A stretch of DNA of 8,159 nucleotides from assembly GCA_017501175.1 (NCBI GenBank), contig JAFVXK010000008.1, positions 1 through 8,159 of the forward strand, in the 5' to 3' direction. The position numbers were made by a program, and so were the translations under genes. Source of the DNA: Clostridia bacterium. Lineage in GTDB: Bacteria; Bacillota_A; Clostridia; Oscillospirales; CAG-272. The notes under the pieces were generated by a model that saw only the letters and a list, made by a program, of their open reading frames with translations, did no database searches and was not told the origin of the DNA. Positions 1-7,092 of the stretch are shown here, one piece after another. Numbering within the stretch: the first letter of the stretch is position 1; every line of letters starts with the position of its first letter.

Positions 1-1476
1 ATTGACAACGATACGGTTATTCTCCGGGTCGTATGCACCGGCAATCCCCTTCGCATCGAGATTTTCGTCATATACGATATTAAGTCCCGACCTCGCGGCA
101 ACACGCGCATAAGAAAGAATATCCGCATCATCAAGCCCATAGACGCGACCCTCGCGCACAATTTGACGTATCATAGACTGATTCGCCGCAGACATAGAAG
201 CGTATTCCTCTATATTTTCTCGGCAATATGCGTCAATCTTCTTTTTGTCAATCCTCTCCTTCAGCTCCGCAATCTTCTCTTTGGAAGATTTTTCCGAAGA
301 ATTTTCGTCAGAAGTGTTGATTTTTTGCTTTTCTTGTGATATACTTCTTATGAAGCCAAATTGTTTTCCTCCCAACGGTAGCACTTGCGTACCTAGGGAT
401 TGGAACCACGATTTGGTTTCTTTCTTATTTTCTGACAAGTAAAGGATGTTATTATCTGCCATATCGTTTAATGCATTCCTATTTGGGTGCACCGTTTGTA
501 TTTTGCTTATCAAAACACCTTTTTGAGTGTGCTTGACCACAACTCCTACAACAACGGGGGACGTTCCAATAAATAGGTTGCCGTAAACGCTCGCCGAAGG
601 CGTACCATATTGGTCTATGTATTCCGTTATAACGATTGGGTGATCTAACAAATCAGGGATTTGTTTTATGCTTTCTGTAGGTATTGGATCGCGTCTCGTA
701 CGCATTTCTTTCAAAATTTTCGACACATCGAAATAAACTCGCCCTTCAGGAACGCCAACTTTGTTAAGAGGGCTTTCTTTTACAACCTTTCCTACCGTGA
801 TATATCCACCTGGTGTTAAGTTTTCAAGGTTGTCAATTTGCCGTTCGTAGTATTTATCTTTAAGAAAGTTACTCTGTTTTTTCTCCTTATTCGCCTTGCC
901 TTCATACGAATACCTTCTCGACCCGCTAACCTGCATATTTTCTTGATTTATGCTCATTAGCTCCGAAATATCGGCATTTTCACCGTTGTTACGAACACCG
1001 GCGAGTGCCGAATCTACCGTAGCCGCATCGATTTCTCTAGTAGTTGTGTCGGTATTGAAATCGTGTAGAACGTAGCTTTCGCCTTTTTTATAAATGCCAA
1101 CGTCCACGCTCTCTGTTCTGTAACGAGCAACACCGTCAGAGAGCGACCTTATAGCCTCCGCAGTCGGTATCGCCTTCACAGCCCTGTCCGCAGGGGCTTT
1201 TTTTATTTCCTCTACAACCTTTGCCTTTGCTCTCTGCCCCTCCAGCTTGCCGCTCTCACGGTACGCCGCTGCTGCCTCGTTGAAGCGCTTCAGCTTCATC
1301 GTCGCCCACTCGCTGTCCGCAATACCAAGCTCCGCGCCGAGTGCATGCTTTTGCTCGTCGCTCGCGTTCTCGATAAATGCATTCAAATCCGCCTGGCTCT
1401 TTATCTTAGTGCCGGCTCTCGCCGCCGCCTCGTCGAATCCATATTTTTCGGTTAGCTGTAAATCGCTATTATAGTA
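1..1476 (-). pseudogene. Large polyvalent protein fragment with MuF-C/BECR nuclease-like region; 5'-truncated, 3' end outside window
   Basis: The minus strand is open without a stop from 1476 to 1 (492 codons); a TGA at 1479-1477 closes it upstream. No plausible start lies at the 5' end: the first in-frame ATG is at 1299-1297 with a weak ribosome site, and the frame reads as mid-protein before it (LTEKYGFDEAAARAG). The order is an Ala/Lys/Glu-rich helical segment (about 1476-1080), then a region at about 860-310 with VGVPEGRVYFDVSKIL, IPDLLDHPIVI and a late NILYLSENKKETKSWF block. That pattern resembles MuF-C or phage BECR-fold nuclease domains of prophage and conjugative-element proteins. 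A charged linker (about 310-210) follows, then YARVAARSGLNIVYD and ending YDPENNRIVVN at the window edge, which in such proteins commonly precedes a zincin protease HExxH. The domain assignment is recognition by eye, not a search. It may be a remnant, or a chimeric join of the assembly. Confidence 0.6.
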
Positions 1477-1496
1477 TCAATTTAGCACAAAGTAAA
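1468..1496 (-). promoter_or_regulatory. Candidate minus-strand promoter at the 5' edge of the truncated frame
   Basis: Read on the minus strand, TTTACT (1496-1491) is followed by a 17-nt spacer and a perfect TATAAT (1473-1468). The -10 box lies inside the first codons of the open frame, so a transcript would start near 1461, within the fragment. It is probably a promoter of whatever gene once stood here, now fused to foreign coding sequence. AT-rich DNA makes chance matches possible. Confidence 0.4.
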
Positions 1497-1513
1497 AATA
1501 TTTTCAAAAGCAC

Positions 1514-1542
1514 TTGTATTTTATTCTCTTTTTTGGTATCAT
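1514..1542 (+). promoter_or_regulatory. Candidate sigma-A-type promoter for ftsK
   Basis: TTGTAT (1514-1519), a 17-nt spacer and TATCAT (1537-1542) stand 33 nt upstream of the ftsK start. A second AT-rich hexamer, TATTAT, follows at 1545-1550 and could serve as an alternative -10. It points away from the minus-strand promoter next to it, giving a back-to-back arrangement. Confidence 0.5.
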
Positions 1543-1575
1543 ATTATTATAGAATTTAACACGGGGGTTACATAA

Positions 1576-4500
1576 ATGCCGGATAACAAGAAAAAGGAAA
1601 CCTATTACTCAAAGCTTAGGGGCTTTAACCGCGCTGTGCCGATAATACTTTTAGCTGTGGCGCTGTTTATCGGTCTTTGCTTTGTTTTGCAGGATATGGG
1701 AAGCTTCGGCAGGGCTATTTCGGGCGCTTTGCTCGGTCTTTTCTCCTATGGAGCGTATGCTATACCTCTCCTCGTTGCCATTCACGCCGTCCTCTACCCC
1801 GCAGACGTTGCAAGGCATCGCAGAGTTTCAAGGCTCATCTTCTCTGTTGTAGCGGTTTTGCTTATTTCCTCGTCAATATATGCATTCGGACATCTTGACG
1901 GTAGCGTAAGCTTTACCCCCGTCGAGTTTTACTCTGACGGTCAGGCTCTTATCGGCGGCGGATTCATTGGAAGCATAGTTGCCTTTGGCATAATAAAGGC
2001 TCTCGGCGTTATCGGCTACTTTATCGTGGCGGTTGCCGTGATTGCCGTATATATCACCTACTTTATCGCAAGAAATAACGGAAGCGTCGCAAGGGTTGTT
2101 TACGGTGCGCTTTCATCGGTTGCGAGCGTATTCGCCTCTGCCGAGAGCAAAATCAAAAAATCGCGTAAGATTAAGGACGCGGCAAGAGCCGAAAAAAGAC
2201 GCCGTGCCGACGACATAAAGCGCCGCGACCTCTACCACGACGATTATTTTGAGGTAGATAACGGTATGCAGGAGCTATCCATCAGCGAGCTTGGAATAAA
2301 AGAAGCGCGCAGCCGTGCCTCTGTTGAAATGAACCCTAACCTCAGCGAAACCGTACACCACAAGAGCGAGGTGGCAAACGAGCCATCCGAGCGCGTTTCA
2401 GCCGACGACGAGGTATTCTTCTCCGACGGTACTATAACCGTGAAGATGTCGGACAAAAAATCGGCTCAAAGCAAAACCGTGGATTTAGACTACGGCGAAG
2501 AATTCAACGAGCCGATACGCCGCGAGGCGAAAGAGCCTCAGAGCAAGAGCTCAGCATCAATAGGCATTGACGACGATGCCGACGCGGTATTCACAAAGGA
2601 TTTTGACCCGTTTGATTTTGTTATGGGCGAAAAGCTTGCCTTCAAGCCCTCATCAAAGGCGTCCGAGGCTGTGAAATCACCGAGAGCCGAGGGCGTTGGT
2701 GTCTTTACCGAGAGCATTAACAATCTCACCGAGGAGGACGTTGCTAAGGCTCGAAGACAGGCAGAGTTTGAGGAGCGTAAGAAAAAGATAATAGAGCGCG
2801 AGAACGCATACAGAAAGCAGCGAGAGGAGATGGAAAGAGCTTCTGCAAGTACGGCAAGCAATGCTCCGTCCACCACCGCTTACACGAGCGAGGCAAAGGA
2901 AGAGCCGAAGGTTGCAGAGCCAAAGTCCGACTTTTCTGTCAAGCAGGATACCTCATATGCGGCGGAAACAAATTCCTACGCACCAACAGTAGAGGAAATC
3001 ATCAATATAGATAATGAGATTGATGAAAATCCGATAAAAGCCGACGAGCCCGTAGAATTCAAGCCCTACGCACCGCGGACCGAGGCAGCATACACTCCCG
3101 CCGAGCCAAGTGCTCCGAAAGCGGAAAGCATAAGAACAGAGCGCTCTATGCTCGACCCCACCCCAAGCTTAAACGAGCGTATTTTCACGGAAAAAGAAGC
3201 ATTCTCATTTGATAGCACACCGGCAGAGGAGCTGGTTGAAGAAATCTCGGTAGAGCCCACCGCGAATACACTGACGGGCGACAGCTTTGACTTCGACAGA
3301 GATGACGTCGAGATTGAAGAGCCGGAGGAGCTCGATGAGATAACCGTACAACCCGAGGAGGACGAGCCCATAGGCTTCGGTGAGCCTATTCCAGAAAGCG
3401 AGCAAAGCCAAACCGTTCTTGAGCAAAGACGTATGTTCACGATATTTGACGAGCCGAAAAGCGAGCCCGAGGAATTCACCCCCGCCGCACCCGTCGAGGA
3501 GCCCGTCGAGGACGACTTCTCGGAAATCACCGTTTCCGACTACACAGACGAGGAAGATATCCGGGGCGGTGAGATAGAGCCGGAAGAGGAAGAAGAGGAT
3601 ACACCGCCCTTCGATTTTGCTCCAAAGCCTATGCCTGCGCCCGTAGCGGTTGAAAAGGAAGAGCCGAAAGCTCCTGCGAAGCCCGACTATTCCGACTACC
3701 GCCTGCCCCCGATAGACCTTCTTGGCGAGGAGGACAACGGCGGTGACGAGGGAACTAATGCAGAAACGGCAGAAAACGCAAACAAGCTCATAGAAACGCT
3801 TGCATCATTTAACGTAACGGCATCTATAAAGGGCTTTGACCGCGGACCGCGTATCACGAGATACGAGGTAGTCCCCGCAAGAGGCGTCAAGGTCAGCTCT
3901 ATAATGAACCTCTTTGACGATATTGCCCTTAACCTTGCCGCCGAGGGTATCCGTATGGAAGCTCCCATTCCCGGCAAGTCGGCAGTAGGTGTCGAAATTC
4001 CTAACAGCAGACCGTACGTGGTAAGACTGAGAAGCCTTCTCGAAACAGAGGAATTTGCCGCATCACGTTCCAAAACCATCGTATGTATGGGTAAAGACGT
4101 TGCAGGACAGCCCGTCTTTGGCGACGTTGCCAAAATGCCACACGTCCTCATAGCCGGCGCTACCGGTATGGGTAAATCGGTCTGCATCAACTCCTTGTTA
4201 CTGAGTATTCTCTACAAGGCAAAGCCCGACGAGGTCAAGCTTATAATGATTGACCCTAAAAAAGTCGAGTTCAACATCTATAACGGTATCCCTCATCTTC
4301 TCATTCCCGTCGTCACAGACCCGAAGCAAGCCGCAGGCGCGCTTATGTGGGCTGTCGAGCAGATGGAAAAGAGATACGAGATGATTGAGAAGGCGCGCGT
4401 GCGTAACATTGAGGCGTACAACGCAAAGGTTCTTGAAGACCCCACCCTCGGCGAGCCTATGCCGAAGATTGTTATCGTCGTTGACGAGCTTGCCGACCTT

Positions 4501-5196
4501 ATGCTTCAGGTTAAGAACCCCGTCGAGGGACTTATTATGAGCATCGCACAAAAAGCGAGAGCGGCAGGTATTCACCTCATTATAGGTACACAGCGTCCCT
4601 CGGTTGACATAATCACCGGCGTTATCAAGGCGAATATTCCCACCCGTATCTCCTGCAAGGTAATGTCAAACGCCGACTCACGTACCATTCTCGATATGGC
4701 GGGCGCTGAAAAGCTTCTTGACAAGGGAGATATGCTCTTCAATCCCGCAGGAGCATCAAGACCCAAGAGAGTTCAGGGTGCTTTCGTTTCCGACTCCGAG
4801 GTTGAGAGCATCATTGAGTTCATCAAGGCTCAGGTTGACGGAAACGTTTACGACGACCAGGCAATTGAAGAAATCAATCGCGCCGCGCAGAAATGCTCCA
4901 AGGACAAGGGTTCTGGCGGACGCGGCTACGACGATGACGGTGACTCGGGCGACGACGGCGGACTTTACAACAATCAGGAGTTCCTCGACGCTGTTGACGT
5001 TGCTGTCAGCGCAGGCAAGATTTCCACTTCCCTGCTTCAAAGAAAGCTATCCATCGGATTTGGAAAGGCGGCGAAATTTATCGACGGAATGGAGGACCTC
5101 GGCATAGTCAGCGGTCCTAACGGTCAAAAGCCTCGTGACGTTCTGATTTCAAAGGACGAGTGGCACGAAAAGCTTTCGCGCGTAAGTCTTGATTAA
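1576..5196 (+). CDS. ftsK: DNA translocase FtsK/SpoIIIE
   Basis: This is the membrane-anchored hexameric ATPase that pumps chromosomal DNA through the closing septum, with the SpoIIIE role in spore formers. Of 1206 residues, the N-terminus holds four or five hydrophobic segments (about 21-38, 49-75, 87-105 and one or two within 127-165). A very long, acidic, Pro/Glu-rich linker follows (about 170-703), with a charged predicted coiled coil near 385-424. The motor begins near residue 705 (YRLPPIDLL). Walker A is GATGMGKS (861-868) and Walker B is IVIVVDE (965-971), followed by the conserved GTQRPSVDIITGVIKANIPT segment. After a short Asp/Gly-rich spacer, residues about 1133-1206 form the winged-helix gamma domain that reads polar DNA motifs. 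The linker is longer than SpoIIIE's, so the protein is well above the roughly 790 residues of Bacillus SpoIIIE. The ATG at 1576 has GGGGG at 1563-1567, 8 nt upstream. It is intact, heads a probable operon, and the family assignment is secure; the FtsK versus SpoIIIE role is not decided by sequence. Confidence 0.97.
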   Translation: MPDNKKKETYYSKLRGFNRAVPIILLAVALFIGLCFVLQDMGSFGRAISGALLGLFSYGAYAIPLLVAIHAVLYPADVARHRRVSRLIFSVVAVLLISSSIYAFGHLDGSVSFTPVEFYSDGQALIGGGFIGSIVAFGIIKALGVIGYFIVAVAVIAVYITYFIARNNGSVARVVYGALSSVASVFASAESKIKKSRKIKDAARAEKRRRADDIKRRDLYHDDYFEVDNGMQELSISELGIKEARSRASVEMNPNLSETVHHKSEVANEPSERVSADDEVFFSDGTITVKMSDKKSAQSKTVDLDYGEEFNEPIRREAKEPQSKSSASIGIDDDADAVFTKDFDPFDFVMGEKLAFKPSSKASEAVKSPRAEGVGVFTESINNLTEEDVAKARRQAEFEERKKKIIERENAYRKQREEMERASASTASNAPSTTAYTSEAKEEPKVAEPKSDFSVKQDTSYAAETNSYAPTVEEIINIDNEIDENPIKADEPVEFKPYAPRTEAAYTPAEPSAPKAESIRTERSMLDPTPSLNERIFTEKEAFSFDSTPAEELVEEISVEPTANTLTGDSFDFDRDDVEIEEPEELDEITVQPEEDEPIGFGEPIPESEQSQTVLEQRRMFTIFDEPKSEPEEFTPAAPVEEPVEDDFSEITVSDYTDEEDIRGGEIEPEEEEEDTPPFDFAPKPMPAPVAVEKEEPKAPAKPDYSDYRLPPIDLLGEEDNGGDEGTNAETAENANKLIETLASFNVTASIKGFDRGPRITRYEVVPARGVKVSSIMNLFDDIALNLAAEGIRMEAPIPGKSAVGVEIPNSRPYVVRLRSLLETEEFAASRSKTIVCMGKDVAGQPVFGDVAKMPHVLIAGATGMGKSVCINSLLLSILYKAKPDEVKLIMIDPKKVEFNIYNGIPHLLIPVVTDPKQAAGALMWAVEQMEKRYEMIEKARVRNIEAYNAKVLEDPTLGEPMPKIVIVVDELADLMLQVKNPVEGLIMSIAQKARAAGIHLIIGTQRPSVDIITGVIKANIPTRISCKVMSNADSRTILDMAGAEKLLDKGDMLFNPAGASRPKRVQGAFVSDSEVESIIEFIKAQVDGNVYDDQAIEEINRAAQKCSKDKGSGGRGYDDDGDSGDDGGLYNNQEFLDAVDVAVSAGKISTSLLQRKLSIGFGKAAKFIDGMEDLGIVSGPNGQKPRDVLISKDEWHEKLSRVSLD

Positions 5197-5203
5197 AAAA
5201 GTC

Positions 5204-5232
5204 GAAGAGAGCGGCTTACGGCGGCTCTCTTC
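5204..5232. terminator. Hairpin between ftsK and the DJ-1 gene, terminator-like on the minus strand
   Basis: GAAGAGAGC (5204-5212) and GCTCTCTTC (5224-5232) form a perfect 9-bp stem with an 11-nt loop. On the plus strand no U-run follows (TATCACAAAA), so at most it pauses, partly terminates or protects the ftsK 3' end. On the minus strand the stem is followed after 3 nt by six T (complement of 5195-5200), which is the intrinsic-terminator layout. Confidence 0.5.
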
Positions 5233-5267
5233 TATCACAAAACAAAGAAAACGAGGTGTTTTACCCT

Positions 5268-5807
5268 ATGATAGCGGTACTTCTTGCAGACGGCTTTGAG
5301 GAAATCGAGGCTCTCACACCGGTTGATATGCTGCGTCGCGCAGGGCTTGAGGTCGTGACAGTCGGCATAAGCTCAAAAATCGCGCTCGGCTCTCACGGAA
5401 TTCCCGTAGTATGCGACAAGCTTCCCACCGAGGTTGAGCTCGGCAAAATTTCGACGGTAATTTTACCCGGCGGAATGCCGGGCTCGCTCAATCTCGATGC
5501 ATCACCCTTTACAGACGAGATAATTTCCTCGGTCAGCTCTCGCGGCGGAAGAATTGCGGCAATTTGCGCCGCCCCTCTCGTGCTCGGCAGGCGCGGACTT
5601 CTCAAAGGAAAGCGCGCTACCTGCTATCCCGGCTTTGAAGCCGAGCTCTCCGGCGCTACCGTTACGGGCGAGCCCGTCGTTACCGACGGAAATATAACCA
5701 CGGCAAAGGGTATGGGTGCGGCTCTCGCGTTTGCAAAGGAGCTCGTCGCTCTTCTCGTAAGCAAAGAAAAGGCAGAGGAGCTGTCCTCCGCCATTATGGA
5801 AAATTAA
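5268..5807 (+). CDS. DJ-1/PfpI (ThiJ/YajL-like) family protein
   Basis: This is a 179-residue single-domain protein of the DJ-1/PfpI superfamily, cytoplasmic, usually tied to carbonyl or oxidative stress; reported activities such as glyoxalase or deglycase vary between members and remain debated. The opening MIAVLLADGFEEIEALTPVD is the classic first strand and carries the conserved Glu (E14, matching Glu18 of human DJ-1). The nucleophile elbow is AAICAAP with C100. A CYPGFE segment follows at 119-124, and DGNITTAKG lies near the C-terminus. Length is typical. The ATG at 5268 is chosen because GAGGTG (5253-5258) sits 9 nt before it and the protein then begins exactly on the family's first strand; the in-frame GTG at 5256 lies inside that ribosome site and would add only four residues. 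It lies 71 nt after ftsK and 13 nt before the next gene, so it is probably cotranscribed. The specific substrate cannot be told. Confidence 0.93.
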   Translation: MIAVLLADGFEEIEALTPVDMLRRAGLEVVTVGISSKIALGSHGIPVVCDKLPTEVELGKISTVILPGGMPGSLNLDASPFTDEIISSVSSRGGRIAAICAAPLVLGRRGLLKGKRATCYPGFEAELSGATVTGEPVVTDGNITTAKGMGAALAFAKELVALLVSKEKAEELSSAIMEN

Positions 5808-5820
5808 AGGAGCTAAAACA

Positions 5821-6471
5821 ATGGCAAACTCTTCTAAGAAAGAAAGACTTATTGCATACAGATGCTCCTCGTGCGGCTCCGCGGTTCTCGGAACTATCGG
5901 AAAATTCGCGCTCTCAGCAAATATGCTCAGATTGAAGTGCGGCTGCGAGTCGCCCTCGCTTCTGGATATACATATTGCACGCGACGACAAGCTGAAAATC
6001 ACAGTCCCCTGTCTTCTCTGCGGAGAAAGCCACAGCTTCGTCGTTTCCGAAGAAATTCTTCTTAACCGACCTCTTTCCAAGCTTTCCTGTCCTTATTCGG
6101 GCGTGGATATAGCCTTTTTCGGCGAAAAGGAAGCAATAGACCCCGAGCTTTCGCGCACCGAGCGCGAGCTTTCTGCAATTATGGCAGGACTCGAGGTTGA
6201 GGACGTATCAGAGCTTCAGCCAAAAGAAATGAGCGAGGACGAAATACTACCCGACCCGTCGGTCTACGACACCGTTCGCTTCGTCTTTAAGGATTTGGAA
6301 GCAGAGGGACGGGTTGAATGTCCCTGCGGAAAGGGCGGCTACGAGCTTCGCTTCTCGGACGAGGGTATTCAAGCCTACTGCGAAAGCTGCGGTGCAACCT
6401 ATACGTTCAGAAGCATTACCCCTGCGGCGTGTGAGGATTATCTAAATCTAGACAGCCTGAAGCTATCTTAA
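5821..6471 (+). CDS. Uncharacterised protein with three zinc-ribbon-like Cys clusters
   Basis: I do not recognise a named family for this 216-residue protein. Cysteines fall into three groups: C15/C18 with C40/C42; C64/C67 with C90; and C167/C169 with C187/C190. The first and third groups have four Cys each and fit zinc ribbons with CxxC or CxC knuckles; the middle group has only three, with His71 as a possible fourth ligand. Between the second and third groups lies an acidic, probably helical segment (about 103-148) rich in Glu and Asp. There is no signal peptide or membrane segment, so it should be cytoplasmic. Zinc ribbons of this kind bind nucleic acid or protein partners, but nothing here fixes a role. 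The start is clear: AAAGGAG (5806-5812) overlaps the stop codon of the DJ-1 gene and lies 8 nt before the ATG, which points to translational linkage in the ftsK operon. Its last 9 nt overlap the opposing amidase gene. Confidence 0.85.
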   Translation: MANSSKKERLIAYRCSSCGSAVLGTIGKFALSANMLRLKCGCESPSLLDIHIARDDKLKITVPCLLCGESHSFVVSEEILLNRPLSKLSCPYSGVDIAFFGEKEAIDPELSRTERELSAIMAGLEVEDVSELQPKEMSEDEILPDPSVYDTVRFVFKDLEAEGRVECPCGKGGYELRFSDEGIQAYCESCGATYTFRSITPAACEDYLNLDSLKLS

Positions 6472-7032
6472 ATTGTAGTAATCAAGTATTCCGCGATATA
6501 TGCCCTCGGCAAAAAGGTCGGGAGAATACGCCATAAGCTCGGCGTCATAAGGATTGCTTATAAAGCCCATCTCAATGACGGTTGCGGGCATTCTGGTTCT
6601 GCGCAGAACGTAAAGACCCGGGCGATAAACTATTCCTCGGTTACGAAGTCCCGTGGTCAGTGCGAGTTCCTCGAGTATATCCTCTGAAAGCCCGCGCGCG
6701 ACGGTTGAGGACGGACTGTAAACCAGCGCCTCGCTTCCCGACGCGCGACTGTTCTCTGCCGCGTTTGTGTGTAGCGAGATAAACACGTCAGCTCCCCAGG
6801 AGTTTGCGTCGTTTACACGAGCGGTGAGGCTTGACGCGTTGCTCGTTCCAAGAAGAGTTTCGGGCGTCGGACGGGATAGTTTGACCTCAAAATTCGGATT
6901 GTTGCTTAATAGAGTATATAGCCTTTGTCCGATATCATAGGTTATATCCTGCTCAAAAAATCCGTTTCCCTCAGCACCCGTGTTGTATTCTCTTGGATTA
7001 TGTCCTTGGTCGATGTATATTTTCGTGCTCAT
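6463..7032 (-). CDS. N-acetylmuramoyl-L-alanine amidase, Amidase_3 family, without signal peptide
   Basis: This is a zinc amidase that cuts the bond between N-acetylmuramic acid and L-alanine of peptidoglycan. The 189 residues are essentially one catalytic domain. Visible signatures are IDQGHNP at the start (H11, zinc ligand), FFEQD (E27, ligand), SLHTN (H88, ligand) and VIEMGFISN (E154, catalytic Glu). All residues expected for activity are present. No signal peptide, membrane anchor, SH3 or peptidoglycan-binding repeat is seen, unlike exported AmiC or CwlC types. ATG 7032 is chosen because GGAG (7043-7040) is 7 nt upstream, the domain starts immediately, and a good promoter (7092-7064) lies between it and the longer alternative start at 7092. 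It is convergent with the zinc-ribbon gene (9-nt overlap at the stops) and divergent from ttcA. Secretion, if any, would need holin-like or non-classical export, which is inference. Confidence 0.92.
   Translation of the reverse strand: MSTKIYIDQGHNPREYNTGAEGNGFFEQDITYDIGQRLYTLLSNNPNFEVKLSRPTPETLLGTSNASSLTARVNDANSWGADVFISLHTNAAENSRASGSEALVYSPSSTVARGLSEDILEELALTTGLRNRGIVYRPGLYVLRRTRMPATVIEMGFISNPYDAELMAYSPDLFAEGIYRGILDYYNLR
6993..7021 (+). promoter_or_regulatory. Candidate promoter of the ttcA-like gene
   Basis: TTGGAT (6993-6998), a 17-nt spacer and TATATT (7016-7021) lie inside the 5' part of the amidase gene, on the opposite strand. The predicted start near 7028 gives a leader of about 64 nt. 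The gap between the two genes itself shows no better plus-strand promoter. Confidence 0.35.
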
Positions 7033-7063
7033 AAATCTACTCCAATACAGTTTACTTACTCCC

Positions 7064-7092
7064 ATTTTATGCAAAACTAAGAGGTTTGACAA
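7064..7092 (-). promoter_or_regulatory. Candidate promoter of the amidase gene
   Basis: On the minus strand TTGTCA (7092-7087), 17 nt and TAAAAT (7069-7064) give a near-consensus promoter. The transcript should begin near 7057, about 25 nt before the ATG at 7032. The -35 box covers the first base of the ttcA start codon on the other strand. Confidence 0.55.

Noticed and set aside
1402..1443. A 13-codon minus-strand frame starting with ATG at 1443-1441, just downstream of the candidate promoter
   Set aside because: It is out of frame with the polyvalent protein, lacks a clear ribosome site and is Arg-rich noise.
1247..1474. Short plus-strand open frames at 245-442 and 1247-1474
   Set aside because: They are shadows of the continuous minus-strand frame, with no homology-like features or ribosome sites.
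3696..4190. A 164-codon minus-strand open frame (and others such as 3066-3530 and 4198-4575) inside ftsK
   Set aside because: These are antisense to the conserved motor and the acidic linker. Long antisense frames are expected under such Glu/Asp-rich coding sequence, and the translations look like low-complexity noise.
5256..5267. GTG at 5256 as the start of the DJ-1 protein
   Set aside because: The GTG is part of the GAGGTG ribosome site for the ATG at 5268, and the family begins at that ATG.
5502..6080. A 192-codon minus-strand open frame across the DJ-1 and zinc-ribbon genes
   Set aside because: It lies antisense to two well-supported genes, crosses their junction, has no recognisable domain or ribosome site, and its composition reflects their codon bias.
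7086..7091. TTG at 7086 as the start of the ttcA-like gene
   Set aside because: It would sit 1 nt from its ribosome site; the ATG at 7092 has the normal 7-nt spacing.
7033..7092. A longer amidase start at 7092 adding 20 residues
   Set aside because: The added residues are not a signal peptide, the promoter -10 and -35 boxes lie inside that extension, and a good ribosome site serves the ATG at 7032.
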